NCBI GenBank assembly: GCA_947175325.1
Contig: CAMWME010000005.1
Coordinates: forward strand, 20,960 to 84,959
Length of the DNA: 64,000 bases
Reading direction: 5' to 3'
From: an uncultured Clostridia bacterium
Lineage (GTDB): Bacteria > Bacillota > Clostridia > Christensenellales > Borkfalkiaceae
Shown here: positions 25,198-34,099 of the stretch, piece after piece
Position numbering within the stretch: the stretch's first letter is position 1
Layout of the letters: the number at the start of each line of letters is the position of its first letter
The notes under the pieces: generated by a model
Told to the model about the DNA's origin: nothing
Databases searched by the model: none
What the model saw: the letters and a program-made list of their open reading frames with translations, nothing else
Position numbers and translations under genes: made by a program

Positions 25198-26307
25198 TTA
25201 GTCGTTGCTGCGTTTACTACCCTTTAAAGAGTTGGAAGAAATGTTTTCAAGTATCCCCGTATGGAGAAGTTTTTTGGTCTTTTTCAGTTTATAATCATCC
25301 ACCGCTTGCTCGATAACGGCGTTTAATACGGCGAAAAAGTCCTTAAAACCGCTTGAAAGCAGATAATACGACAGCGAGCCCGGAACGGTGTTCACCTCGC
25401 TTAAATAGACCTCGCCGCCACTGATTATGTAATCGAATCGGACGATGCCGCGCATATTTAAATCGGAATAAACCTTGCGGGTAGTATCCTTTATTAGTTT
25501 AGCAGTTTCTGCGGGAATGTCGGCGGGAAGAACGCTTTTGCCTCCGCCTTGGTACTTATCCTCAAAGCTTAGGATATCGCCGCCCGAGATGGCCTCCTCA
25601 CACTCAGAAGTTACGACTTCGCCGCCGTGAAAGTATGCGGCGCAATTTATTTCGCGGCGGTTTTCAAGATACTTTTCAACTATTACCGCGCTATCGTAAA
25701 TTAAAGCAGTTTGCACGGCGGATTGCAACTGTTTGAGGTCGTTTACCTTTTCTATGCCTATGCTCGAACCGAGGGTTACGGGCTTAACGATAAGCGGAAA
25801 CTGCGGCATATTATGGGGACAATCGACTTCTTCAAGGGTTTTTATATATATGTATTCCGCCGTTTTTACGCCCAAAGCCGACAAAATGAGCTTGGTTAAA
25901 TACTTATCCATAAACAGCGAGGATTCGAAAATACCGGCGCTTGCAAGGGGTATATCCGCAATTTCAAAAAGCCCGCTGACGGCGCCCCCCTCACCCGTGC
26001 CGCCGTGGCAACAGTTGAGTGCGGCGTCCGCTTTTATGAACTTTTTCATTCTGCCCTTTTTATTGAAAAGGTACACCCCGCCGTTTGCAACTACTGCTTT
26101 GGGGAAGGTGCGGAAAGTATCGGTTTTAAAGTTATTTACGTCGGCAAGCTGCGGCGAGCAATAGGTTGAACCGTCTTGCGCGATATACACGGGAATTACC
26201 GTGTGCCCGCCGTTTTTTAAAATATTTGCCGCCATAGTGCCCGTGATGACGGACACCTCGTTCTCGTTAGATACGCCGCCGAACACGACGATTATATTTT
26301 TTGACAT
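25198..26307 (-). CDS. ddl: D-alanine--D-alanine ligase
   Basis: This ATP-grasp ligase makes the D-Ala-D-Ala dipeptide for peptidoglycan. At 369 aa it shows VFGGVSNENEVSVITG, the HGGTGEGGAVSGL motif, FPLIVKPVTLGSSIGIEKV and the metal-binding EVNTVPGSLSYYL. The last differs from the common EVNTIPG-F/M form. A ~30-residue basic C-terminal tail is extra. It is the last gene of the tsaE...murF-ddl run, next to the ligase that uses its product. Confidence 0.95.
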   Translation of the reverse strand: MSKNIIVVFGGVSNENEVSVITGTMAANILKNGGHTVIPVYIAQDGSTYCSPQLADVNNFKTDTFRTFPKAVVANGGVYLFNKKGRMKKFIKADAALNCCHGGTGEGGAVSGLFEIADIPLASAGIFESSLFMDKYLTKLILSALGVKTAEYIYIKTLEEVDCPHNMPQFPLIVKPVTLGSSIGIEKVNDLKQLQSAVQTALIYDSAVIVEKYLENRREINCAAYFHGGEVVTSECEEAISGGDILSFEDKYQGGGKSVLPADIPAETAKLIKDTTRKVYSDLNMRGIVRFDYIISGGEVYLSEVNTVPGSLSYYLLSSGFKDFFAVLNAVIEQAVDDYKLKKTKKLLHTGILENISSNSLKGSKRSND

Positions 26308-26369
26308 AAAAAATCACCTCCGCTAGTTTCTTTAGCTTTGGTGTTTTTTTAAGCCTATTTTATTCGTTT

Positions 26370-27962
26370 TTAATATATATCGGGTAAATCGTTGAGGAAA
26401 AGCACCGTATCGCCGTCTTGAAGAATGGTTTTAAGTTCCTCTTGTGCGGCGTTAAGCGTAGGAACGACTTTAAGCGTAGAAGCCTCGCCGCCATTTGCAA
26501 GATAACCGTTTTTTACGGGTGTGATTAACGTTTCGCCGACGAGGATAACGAAGTCAAGCCCGACGAGCTGCTCGCCCAAGCGGGTGTTTTCTTCTTCCTC
26601 TAAGACGCCGAGTTCGACGAGTCCGGGCGTTACTACGATTTTTCTGCCCCCGAAACTTCTTAAAACTTCCAAAGCCGCCGCCGCGCCCTTGACGTTGGAA
26701 TTGTAACCGTCGTCAAGAATGTTTACGCCGCCCGACTTTATAAGCTGAAGTCTGTGCTCGATAAAGTCGACCCCGTCGATAGCCGCAACTATTTCCTCTG
26801 CGGTCATACCTAAATTATATGCAACTTGCGCGGAAATTGCTACGTTTTCAACCGAGTGCTTACCTAAAAGGCGCGTATGCGCTTTATATGCTTTGCCGCC
26901 CAAATTGATAGTAAAAGTACTGCCTTCCGCGTTACAAACTATATCTGAAACGCACTCTAAACAGCAATTGTCCCCCGAATATGCCTCAAATAACGAGGAA
27001 CAGTCGGGTGAAATGAAGTATTTAGCGCCGCCCGCCAAAATTTCACTTTTGGCTTTGATTACGTTTTCGATACTGCCGAAGCTTTCAAGGTGCTGGGGGC
27101 AAATTCCGGTGATTACCGCAATATCCGGCGGGCAGAATTCACAAAGCTCTGCAATGTCGCCGACGTGGCGCGCGCCCATTTCCGCAATAAAAATATCGTA
27201 ATCTTTTAAATCGTTGTTGTTGATTGAAAGGGCAAGCCCCATAGGAGTGTTGTGGGAACGGGGCGTTGAAAGCACGCGGTATTTCTTAGAAAGGATATCC
27301 GTGAGAATTATTTTGCAGCTGGTTTTGCCGTAGCTGCCCGTTATGCCTATTACTTTAATATCGGAATTAGCAAGCTTTGCTTTTGCCTTTTTGACGAAGG
27401 TCTTGTTGTGGGGCACCTCGTAAATCTTATCAATTAAATTCGCAATTAGCGCTATCGGGAACATTAAAAGCGGGAACACCGACAGCGGGCAATACCTAAG
27501 CGTAGTGAAAACGTGGTTGCCCCAAACGCTGTCCCCAAAGTTTAAAAGACAGATTGCAAGGTAGGAAATAATCGCATTTACAAGCACCAAAACGACGAAA
27601 AGGCGTTTTAAGCGTGGCGTGAAGGTCAAAGGCGTTCGAAGCGCAACCCTATTATCCGCCCAAATAAACACGGAAAAGAAGATTATATACGACGCAAAGC
27701 CGATTACCGCCGACCATTCACCCGCAAAAGAAAAGCTGAGGGAAATGACGGCGCACGAAAGGGCGCATAAAAGCGTTAACAGCACGTGTCTGCCGAAAAC
27801 GAGGTTGCCCTTTTTGTGCGACCATTTTATAAGGCGCGTGCCGCTGTAGCCCGACGACTGCAATATTCCGAGCAGTCTGTAAAAACAGCCGCTGAAAAGA
27901 AGTGAAAACACGACGGCGCACAGCACGCATTCAATTGTCTTTGGAACCGAAATGAAAAACAT
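26370..27962 (-). CDS. murF: MurF-type Mur ligase with N-terminal membrane domain
   Basis: The C-terminal ~330 residues are a Mur ligase that would add D-Ala-D-Ala to UDP-MurNAc-tripeptide. The ATP loop is GITGSYGKTS (206-215), followed by TPRSHNTPMGLAL and the EMGARHVGDIAELCEF segment typical of MurF. In place of the usual N-terminal substrate domain there are ~190 residues with about five membrane helices, so synthesis would be membrane-tethered. Neighbouring ddl supports MurF. The start abuts the hydrolase stop. Confidence 0.85.
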   Translation of the reverse strand: MFFISVPKTIECVLCAVVFSLLFSGCFYRLLGILQSSGYSGTRLIKWSHKKGNLVFGRHVLLTLLCALSCAVISLSFSFAGEWSAVIGFASYIIFFSVFIWADNRVALRTPLTFTPRLKRLFVVLVLVNAIISYLAICLLNFGDSVWGNHVFTTLRYCPLSVFPLLMFPIALIANLIDKIYEVPHNKTFVKKAKAKLANSDIKVIGITGSYGKTSCKIILTDILSKKYRVLSTPRSHNTPMGLALSINNNDLKDYDIFIAEMGARHVGDIAELCEFCPPDIAVITGICPQHLESFGSIENVIKAKSEILAGGAKYFISPDCSSLFEAYSGDNCCLECVSDIVCNAEGSTFTINLGGKAYKAHTRLLGKHSVENVAISAQVAYNLGMTAEEIVAAIDGVDFIEHRLQLIKSGGVNILDDGYNSNVKGAAAALEVLRSFGGRKIVVTPGLVELGVLEEEENTRLGEQLVGLDFVILVGETLITPVKNGYLANGGEASTLKVVPTLNAAQEELKTILQDGDTVLFLNDLPDIY

Positions 27963-28684
27963 TATCTCTCCGTTAAAAATTCGAACAGCTTAAAATTGAA
28001 TTCTTGGGGACGTTCTGAAAAACAGAAATGCCCGCCCTCCATTATATCGAGCGTACTATTGGGAATAAGCGAATTGAAGGTTGCTCCTTCTTCTGTCGGG
28101 GGCGTGACCGTATCGTCCTTGCCGTATATTAATAAGGTAGGAACGGATATCTTTGAGGCGCAGCCCTTTAAATCTTCGTTGACGATTTTTTTAAAGCTTT
28201 GCTTCATCAACGGCGAAAGTGATTTATACTCTTCACTTCCGAAGTGCTTTTCCGCGAACCTCGGAAACAGCTTTTTTACCCGCCGATAACGCGTTATTTG
28301 GCGCATATATTGGGGTGTACGGGGTTTTACGAGCCCAGCGCCGCCCGTTATGACTAGCTTTTTTATCCGCGTATTTTCAACTGAAAAAAGCTTTAGGGCA
28401 ACCCTTGCGCCGAACGAATGGGCTAAAACGTACGGGCACTTTAAACCCGCTTGGTCCATAAATTTTAAAAGCCAGTCCGCGTATTCTTTTACGCCCCACG
28501 CCTCTTCACAAGGCTCGCTTGCGCCGAAGCACGGGAAGTCCACCGCAGTTACGCAGAAGTAGTTTTTTAAGAAATTTATCTGATAGTAAAAGCTTTCCTT
28601 TTTAGAACCGTAGCCGTGCAGAAGAAGTATATCTTCCCCCACGCCGCATCTTGAAAAGGATACGAATTTACCGTCTATAAAAAT
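27962..28684 (-). CDS. Alpha/beta-hydrolase fold protein (probable ATT start)
   Basis: This is an alpha/beta hydrolase of ~240 aa. The nucleophile elbow is LAHSFGARVAL, the Asp lies in YGKDDTVTPP and the His in EGGHFCF; HGYG marks the oxyanion region. The track begins at an internal GTG and would cut off the first beta strands. In frame upstream, ATT (28682-28684) follows AAAGGAGCTTTAAC at the right distance and gives (M)FIDGKFVSFSRCG, a normal family N-terminus. It lies between rimI and murF. The substrate is unknown. Confidence 0.75.
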   Translation of the reverse strand: MFIDGKFVSFSRCGVGEDILLLHGYGSKKESFYYQINFLKNYFCVTAVDFPCFGASEPCEEAWGVKEYADWLLKFMDQAGLKCPYVLAHSFGARVALKLFSVENTRIKKLVITGGAGLVKPRTPQYMRQITRYRRVKKLFPRFAEKHFGSEEYKSLSPLMKQSFKKIVNEDLKGCASKISVPTLLIYGKDDTVTPPTEEGATFNSLIPNSTLDIMEGGHFCFSERPQEFNFKLFEFLTER

Positions 28685-28685
28685 G

Positions 28686-29120
28686 TTAAAGCTCCTTTAC
28701 CATGACGAGGCAGTCCTCTCCGTCGGAGTAGTAGCGCGTTCTTGCGTACGCGCCTTTAAAGCCGCTTTTGAGGTACAGCTCCATGGCGATTGAATTGGAT
28801 ACGCGCACTTCCAAAAAAACTTTTTCCGCGCCGAGAGAGGCCGCCGTTTTTGTAAGCTCGGAAATTATCGCCGTTCCCACACCGCTGTGGCGGTAGGGTT
28901 CGGTTACGGCAACGTTGGCAATATCTGCAGTGCCCGCGGCAACCGTTATGCCGCCGTAGCCGATAATTTCTCCCCCGTCCTCTGCAAGCACGCCGTGAAA
29001 GCTTTCGCTTTCGAAGCTTGAAGCAAGCATCTTAAAGCTCCACGGTTCTAAGGGGAAGCACTCCGTCTCAATTTGGGATATGCGGAGTATATCCTTATAT
29101 TCCCACTTTCTTATTTTCAC
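28686..29120 (-). CDS. rimI: Ribosomal-protein-S18-type alanine N-acetyltransferase
   Basis: This 144-aa GNAT acetyltransferase has the acetyl-CoA motif VTEPYRHSGVGTAIISEL and the C-terminal LYLKSGFKGAYARTRYY, both typical of RimI. It overlaps tsaB by 26 nt. The tsaE-tsaB-rimI order is common in Firmicutes and links it to the t6A genes genetically, although its own target is a protein N-terminus. Other GNAT substrates are possible. Confidence 0.9.
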   Translation of the reverse strand: MKIRKWEYKDILRISQIETECFPLEPWSFKMLASSFESESFHGVLAEDGGEIIGYGGITVAAGTADIANVAVTEPYRHSGVGTAIISELTKTAASLGAEKVFLEVRVSNSIAMELYLKSGFKGAYARTRYYSDGEDCLVMVKEL

Positions 29121-29712
29121 AAAGCGCCTCCTCCGCTTGACTTTTGCGAACGTAAAGCGCGTGCATATCGTTTGAAAGTTCGCCGCACTTTAAAGCCGCA
29201 TTCATCAAGCAGTTTTTTACTTCGAGTTTGTTGTAGTTTTTAAACGGCAAGTCTTCGAAACCGAACAAAGGCGCGGGCAAAGCCGCAACCTCTTCTTCGG
29301 AAAGATACGAAGGCTTGAAGCAAACTTTTCCTTCCTCGTATCCGCAGACGTAATAGTGCGCGTGCGCCGCGTCGATTACGACGAACGACTTTTTACTGTT
29401 GACATTATATGCAATAAGGTCGAACGCGGTGAGGGGCTTTAAGGGCTTATTTGCAGCGAGTGCAAAGCCCTTTGCCGTGGCAATGCCTATCCTTATACCC
29501 GTAAACGAGCCCGGCCCCGTTACCGCAGCGAAAAAGTCGCACTCTTGCGGGGTGAGGGCAATTTCATTTAAAGCCTTATCTATTTCGTCCATTAAAACGA
29601 CGGAATGCTGCATGGCGCAGTCGGGCAAGTGCCGTAAAACGGACTTATCCCCCTTTTGCGCGTAGACGGTTAAATGGCGTGAAGAAGTGTCAATTGCAAG
29701 AAAATCAGTCAT
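29095..29712 (-). CDS. tsaB: tRNA t6A37 biosynthesis protein TsaB
   Basis: This is a 205-aa ASKHA-fold partner of TsaD in making N6-threonylcarbamoyladenosine of tRNAs reading ANN codons. The sequence starts MTDFLAIDTSSRHLTVYA and has the AAVTGPGSFTGIRIGIATAKGFA signature. It overlaps tsaE by 8 nt and rimI by 26 nt. TsaD itself is not in the window. Confidence 0.95.
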   Translation of the reverse strand: MTDFLAIDTSSRHLTVYAQKGDKSVLRHLPDCAMQHSVVLMDEIDKALNEIALTPQECDFFAAVTGPGSFTGIRIGIATAKGFALAANKPLKPLTAFDLIAYNVNSKKSFVVIDAAHAHYYVCGYEEGKVCFKPSYLSEEEVAALPAPLFGFEDLPFKNYNKLEVKNCLMNAALKCGELSNDMHALYVRKSQAEEALCENKKVGI

Positions 29713-30106
29713 AAATTATCTTTCTTTTACCCTCCTCAAGCTTTTCTATTGTTACGGTTTTATAAGCTTCGGGCAGAACCTCTTTGATATTTTCCGCCCA
29801 CTCGATAACGCAAATACCGCCCGCGTAGAAATAATCGGTAAGCCCAAGCCCTTCCGCTTGCGCGCCGCTTTGTAAACGGTAGCAGTCGAAATGATACAGC
29901 TTGCCCGAATAGTCGTTCATATATGCGTAAGTGGGGCTGAGGATTTCTTCTTCTATCCCAAGCCCCTTGGCAACACCCTTACAAAAGACGGTTTTGCCCG
30001 CGCCCATTTCACCGTTTAAAACGACTACCGCGCCATTTTTTATTGTTTTTGCGTAATTTTCCCCGAAACTAATCGTTTCTTCGGGGCTGTTTGAAATAAA
30101 AACCAT
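29705..30106 (-). CDS. tsaE: tRNA t6A37 biosynthesis ATPase TsaE
   Basis: This is a 133-aa P-loop ATPase that recycles the TsaB-TsaD complex. Walker A GEMGAGKTVF, SPTYAYMNDY and the VIEWAEN motif are present. It is the first gene of the tsaE-tsaB-rimI-hydrolase-murF-ddl run. Confidence 0.95.
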   Translation of the reverse strand: MVFISNSPEETISFGENYAKTIKNGAVVVLNGEMGAGKTVFCKGVAKGLGIEEEILSPTYAYMNDYSGKLYHFDCYRLQSGAQAEGLGLTDYFYAGGICVIEWAENIKEVLPEAYKTVTIEKLEEGKRKIIYD

Positions 30107-30273
30107 AATTTTTACAGCAATATAATACCATAAAAAAAATTATTGTAAAAGGATTTACGGGAAAAATTTTTCAGTTAATTTTTGCAACCGGATTTAAACT
30201 AATTGTTGCTTTTTGCAAACAATTATATTACAATGTTTAAGTAATAGTTACTCACGATAATTAGAGGTGGATT
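30107..30273 (+). promoter_or_regulatory. Promoter region of the repeat lipoprotein with inverted repeat
   Basis: TTGTTG and TATTAC at 17-nt spacing (about 30203-30231) are the best promoter match. The stretch AATTGTT...AACAATT around it forms an inverted repeat that overlaps the -35 region and could bind a regulator. AGAGGTGG gives the ribosome site. Confidence 0.4.
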
Positions 30274-31416
30274 ATGAAAAAGTTCATTAAATACGTGCTT
30301 ATCACGTTATCCGCTATATCAATTTTGGCGGCTTGTTTTGCCTTCTTAGGCTGCAACGACAACCAAGAAGAGCAAGGAAAGCAAGAAGAAGAAACATTCG
30401 TTGATTATACGTTGAACAGCTTAGTCTGTTGGGTCAGCGGACAAGACGTAATATACGTAGATGCTAACAATATGACCTCTACCGATCACTTCAATTACGA
30501 CGCAATAATTCAGTCGTATGGTACTAAGGTAAGTATATCGGAAAAGGAAATCGAGTTTGTGAACGGCACCGTTTTATCTTATTACGGAAAAACGGGTTAT
30601 CTGCTTGATGACGAAAGAGTTGTCTTCTTTGAACCCGCGTTGGAGCAGACCTTCAACTACGCAAGGCTTTCAAACGGAGTATTCCTTTTCGGTATTCAAA
30701 TTGAAGTTTCGGGAATGACGGTAACCTATTATTTTGAATACTATTCCCCTAACGCAATCACTCCTACCTATCAAGTAAAGTTTGACAGTCAAGGCGGAAG
30801 CATCGTTGCCCCCATAACCATCTTAAAGGGCTATGCGGCAACAAAGCCCACCAACCCCACAAAGACGGGTTACACTTTCGTCGGATGGTATATAGATGAG
30901 AAATGTACCGTTGCATGGAATTTTTCAACTAAAATTTATATGGATACCGTTTTGTATGCAAAATGGAGTGCTAACTATAACGACGTTAAGTTTAATTCAA
31001 ACGGCGGAACAAACGTCAATACGTGGTGGATAAAAACGGGTGATACGGTTCCGAAGCCTTCCGACCCCACAAAGACGGGCTATACCTTTGCGGGGTGGTA
31101 TGCGGATAGTTTTTTAAAGACCCCTTACGACTTTTCTACGGAAGTAAACAGTGATATGACTTTATACGCAAAGTGGACGCCTAAAACTTATACTATCACT
31201 TTCGACGCGAACGGCGGTACTTGCAGCGTTCAGACAAAGACTGTAACCTTCGACACGAGAATAAGTCTTCCCACGCCCACTGCGCCGGAAGGCAAGAAAT
31301 TTGATGGCTGGTTCTATGCAGACGACAATGGCTACGGGCATTGGTTTGAGTCCGGCAGCATGTATTACGATGTTCCGTATTCTATAACTCTACACGCGGT
31401 GTGGACTAACATTTAA
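30274..31416 (+). CDS. Surface lipoprotein with three InlB B-type repeats
   Basis: This 380-aa exported protein has an N-terminal signal ending at a lipobox (probably FLGC, cysteine at about 27) and an acidic linker. A unique ~130-residue domain follows, then three Listeria-Bacteroides (Flg_new/InlB B) repeats such as GYTFVGWYIDE, GYTFAGWYADS and a diverged third (FDGWFYAD). Each repeat has the FDSQGG / YAKW pattern. Such repeats are common in adhesins and surface proteins of gut Firmicutes. It stands alone. Confidence 0.85.
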   Translation: MKKFIKYVLITLSAISILAACFAFLGCNDNQEEQGKQEEETFVDYTLNSLVCWVSGQDVIYVDANNMTSTDHFNYDAIIQSYGTKVSISEKEIEFVNGTVLSYYGKTGYLLDDERVVFFEPALEQTFNYARLSNGVFLFGIQIEVSGMTVTYYFEYYSPNAITPTYQVKFDSQGGSIVAPITILKGYAATKPTNPTKTGYTFVGWYIDEKCTVAWNFSTKIYMDTVLYAKWSANYNDVKFNSNGGTNVNTWWIKTGDTVPKPSDPTKTGYTFAGWYADSFLKTPYDFSTEVNSDMTLYAKWTPKTYTITFDANGGTCSVQTKTVTFDTRISLPTPTAPEGKKFDGWFYADDNGYGHWFESGSMYYDVPYSITLHAVWTNI

Positions 31417-31439
31417 TAATTAATTACATCGTCATAGCC

Positions 31440-31477
31440 GTTACTTGCAAACGCTTGTCGTACCGCAAGTAATGTTT
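31440..31477 (+). terminator. Weak terminator after the repeat lipoprotein
   Basis: TTACTTGC pairs with GCAAGTAA around a 15-nt loop, followed by TGTTTTGG. The short T run makes it a weak or partial terminator. Confidence 0.5.
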
Positions 31478-31497
31478 TGGAACTTACTAAATATTAC

Positions 31498-31526
31498 TTG
31501 ACACGCACGAACGGCGTAGCTATAAT
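31498..31526 (+). promoter_or_regulatory. Promoter of the ribU transcript
   Basis: Consensus TTGACA (31498-31503) and TATAAT (31521-31526) are separated by 17 nt. Transcription should start near 31533, just before the FMN aptamer. Confidence 0.9.
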
Positions 31527-31545
31527 TAAATTACAATTTAAAGTT

Positions 31546-31710
31546 GTTCTTTGGGGCGGGGTGCAATTCCCCACCGGCAGTATAGTCTGCGAAGAGCGTT
31601 CGCTCCCGAACGGGTGAAATTCCCGTACCGACGGTAAAGTCCGGATGATAAAAGAACTGTAAAGCGGTTTTCGTTTTATTGCGCCCCGAATTTTCGGGGC
31701 GTATTTTTAT
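31546..31710 (+). promoter_or_regulatory. FMN riboswitch (RFN element) with terminator
   Basis: The closing stem GTTCTTT pairs with AAAGAAC (31546-31658). Inside are the hallmark segments GGGGCGGGGTGCAATTCCCC, ACCGGCAGTATAGTC, GGGTGAAATTCCC and CCGACGGTAAAGTCCGGAT. Downstream, GCCCCGAA-TT-TTCGGGGC plus a T-rich tail (31683-31708) is the expression-platform terminator before ribU. High FMN should stop transcription. Confidence 0.95.
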
Positions 31711-31751
31711 GCAAAGAACGGCTTGAAAATAATTTTTTGAGAGGTTTACGT

Positions 31752-32435
31752 ATGGAAGAAAACGAAGAAATGCATCAAGTAACCAAGCCGAAAAACAAAA
31801 TCGGCGAAGCGTTCAAAAACTATTTTACTGCAACCAGAATGGCGTATCTTGCGGTATTTACCGCGCTTGCCTACGTTTTGTATATGCCGTTTTTAGAGTT
31901 CCCTATTATCCCCGCCGTACCGTTTTTGAAAGTGGATTTTTCAAACTCATTCGTGATGATTTCGGGGTTTGCTCTTGGGCCCGTTGCGGGTGTCGTCGTG
32001 GGCGTGTTGAAAGAGATTTTACACGCGCTGACTTTCTCACAAACGGTTGGCGTCGGCGAGCTTGCAAATATTACGATTATGCTGCCCTACGTGCTTATTC
32101 CCTCAATAGTCTACAAAAAGCGCAAGGGAATTAAGGCAGTAATAATTTCACTCGTTATAGGTTGCGTGTGCCAAGTTGTTTGGTCGATACCTACTAACTA
32201 TCTTTTAACATTCCCCTTCTTTTTAATTGCTTACGCGGGTGCGCCCGACTGGGCAACGGGAATGGACTTCTATTTAAGCGTTTGGTATTGGGCGGTGCTT
32301 TTCAACTTCGTTAAAACGGTATTAATTACGATAGCCGTGCTCATTTTGTACAAGCCTTTATCCAAGCTTATTAAAATAACCAACGCCAAATTCAACGCTT
32401 TAAAATCAAAGAAAAAGCAAGAAAAAAATCAATAG
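31752..32435 (+). CDS. ribU: Riboflavin ECF transporter S component RibU
   Basis: This is a 227-aa membrane S-component for riboflavin uptake with six predicted helices. It contains FLKVDFSNSFVMISGFALGPVAGVVVGVLKEILH, typical of RibU. I use the ATG after GAGAGG; the track begins at an upstream TTG inside the ribosome site. The FMN riboswitch upstream confirms the substrate class. The EcfAAT energising module is not in the window. Confidence 0.95.
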   Translation: MEENEEMHQVTKPKNKIGEAFKNYFTATRMAYLAVFTALAYVLYMPFLEFPIIPAVPFLKVDFSNSFVMISGFALGPVAGVVVGVLKEILHALTFSQTVGVGELANITIMLPYVLIPSIVYKKRKGIKAVIISLVIGCVCQVVWSIPTNYLLTFPFFLIAYAGAPDWATGMDFYLSVWYWAVLFNFVKTVLITIAVLILYKPLSKLIKITNAKFNALKSKKKQEKNQ

Positions 32436-32460
32436 ACCCCCACATATGCTTGAAATAACG
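32432..32460 (+). repeat. Dispersed ATAGACCCCCAYATATG motif, copy C
   Basis: ATAGACCCCCACATATGC followed by TTGAAATAACG begins at the ribU stop. It aligns over ~45 bp with the copy at 35372-35410. Confidence 0.7.
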
Positions 32461-32470
32461 CTATTTTTAT

Positions 32471-32505
32471 AAAAGCGGCGGCGCATTTTATGCGCCGCCG
32501 CTTTT
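32471..32505. terminator. Bidirectional terminator between ribU and trxA
   Basis: The AAAAGCGGCGGCGCA arm pairs with TGCGCCGCCGCTTTT, with T runs on both strands, between convergent ribU and trxA. Confidence 0.9.
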
Positions 32506-32512
32506 AACTTTT

Positions 32513-32824
32513 TTAAAGATTTTTTGAAAGAAACTCGTCCATTTCGGACTTAGAAGTATACCCCAAACTGCTATCGGCAAGCTCTCCGTTTTTAAACACC
32601 CCGACGAGGGGAATCGAAGTTACGCCGTAGCGGGCGGCAAGCTCAAAATTGTTATCAATATCAACCTTTACGAACACGGCTTTATCGGAATACTTCTCAG
32701 CCGCTCCCTCCATTACGGGTGCAAGCATTTTGCAAGGTCCGCACCACGTTGCGTAAAAATCGCAAACCACGGGTTTCTCGCCTTTTAACAGTTCGTCAAA
32801 GCGAGCAACGTCAATACTTTCCAT
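32513..32824 (-). CDS. trxA: Thioredoxin
   Basis: This 103-aa thioredoxin has the redox centre FYATWCGPCKMLAPVM and the cis-proline loop TSIPLVGVFKNGE. It is the last gene of the long minus-strand block; its ATG overlaps the hisS stop by one base (TAATG). A trxA next to hisS is not a conserved pairing that I know of. Confidence 0.95.
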   Translation of the reverse strand: MESIDVARFDELLKGEKPVVCDFYATWCGPCKMLAPVMEGAAEKYSDKAVFVKVDIDNNFELAARYGVTSIPLVGVFKNGELADSSLGYTSKSEMDEFLSKNL

Positions 32825-34083
32825 TATTTATCCTCCTTGCATAAGTATGAGTAAAGTTCAGCGATTTTAACCGCGGAAGTCGTTCCGTCAGACATTTTTT
32901 TGACGTTTAAAACGCTGCTTTCAAGCTCGCTTTCGCCTATTACGGCAACGAACTTTGCGCCCGTTTTATCGGCGTATTTTAACTGCGCCTTTACGCTTCT
33001 TTGCATATGGTCGACTTCGGCGCACACGCCGTTGCCCCTTAAACCCGCCGCAATTTTAAAGGCTTGCGCCCTTGATTTTTCGTCCATTCCCGCCAAATAA
33101 ATAAGCGGAACGCTATCTTCGGGGAAGGGTACGCCCGTGTTTTCCATTAAAAGAAGAAGTCGCTCTATTCCCGCAGCAAAGCCTATCGCGGGAAGGGGAT
33201 TGCCGCCAAGCTCCGACAAAAGTCCGTCGTATCTACCGCCGCCGCACACCGTGCCTTGCGAGCCTATTTCAGTAGAAACGAACTCGAAAACGGTGCGTGA
33301 ATAATAGTCTAGACCCCTTACTATGTTGGAGTTAACGGTATACTCGAGCCCTTCGGCGTCCAAAAGCGAGCGTACGCCGTCAAAGTGTTTTTTGCAGTCG
33401 TCGCAAAGATAATCGGTGATTTTGGGTGCGCCTTTTGCAATGTTTTTGCACTTTTCTTCCTTGCAGTCAAGCATTCTCAAAGGGTTTTTATCAAACCTTG
33501 AACGGCAGTTTGCACACATTTCTTCAAGGTGCGGTGCAAAGTAATTTTTAAGCGCTTTATTATATTCGTTGCGGCATATGCGGCACCCAATCGAATTTAT
33601 TTCGAGTTTTACGCCCTTAATTTTCAGCTTGTCCAAAAAGGACGAAGCGGCAAAAATAACCTCCGCATCGGTTTCGGGAGAGGACGAGCCGAACACCTCG
33701 ATACCGAACTGGTGGAACTCCCTAAGCCTTCCCGCTTGCGGGTTTTCATAACGGAACGCGGGCGTGATATAAAAAGTTTTGACGGGCATAGGTGAGCTTG
33801 CAAGACCGTTCTCAATGAACATTCTTGCAACGCCCGCAGTACCTTCGGGCTTTAAGGTCATTGACCTTCCGCCTTTATCCTCGAAGGTGTACATCTCTTT
33901 GTTTACGACGTCCGTTGTTTCACCCACGCCGCGCTTGAAAAGCTCGGTATGCTCGAAGGTCGGGGTGCGTACTTCTTTAAGGTTAAAGACGCGCGCAACC
34001 TCCCGCGCGGTTTCCTCTACGTATTGCCATTTATAAGATTGGTTGGGCAGAACGTCCTTCGTGCCCCTAGGTACGTTAATCAT
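32824..34083 (-). CDS. hisS: Histidyl-tRNA synthetase
   Basis: This 419-aa class II aminoacyl-tRNA synthetase starts MINVPRGTKDVLP. It has motif 2 FRYENPQAGRLREFHQFGIEVFG, the HisA box GLDYYSRTVFEF, motif 3 PAIGFAAGIERLLLLM and a C-terminal anticodon-binding domain. A four-cysteine insert (CRICRNEYNK / CANCRSRFDKNP / CKEEKCKN / CDDCKKHF) suggests a zinc knuckle, as in some Clostridia. Confidence 0.96.
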   Translation of the reverse strand: MINVPRGTKDVLPNQSYKWQYVEETAREVARVFNLKEVRTPTFEHTELFKRGVGETTDVVNKEMYTFEDKGGRSMTLKPEGTAGVARMFIENGLASSPMPVKTFYITPAFRYENPQAGRLREFHQFGIEVFGSSSPETDAEVIFAASSFLDKLKIKGVKLEINSIGCRICRNEYNKALKNYFAPHLEEMCANCRSRFDKNPLRMLDCKEEKCKNIAKGAPKITDYLCDDCKKHFDGVRSLLDAEGLEYTVNSNIVRGLDYYSRTVFEFVSTEIGSQGTVCGGGRYDGLLSELGGNPLPAIGFAAGIERLLLLMENTGVPFPEDSVPLIYLAGMDEKSRAQAFKIAAGLRGNGVCAEVDHMQRSVKAQLKYADKTGAKFVAVIGESELESSVLNVKKMSDGTTSAVKIAELYSYLCKEDK

Positions 34084-34099
34084 AATTAAACCTTCATCT

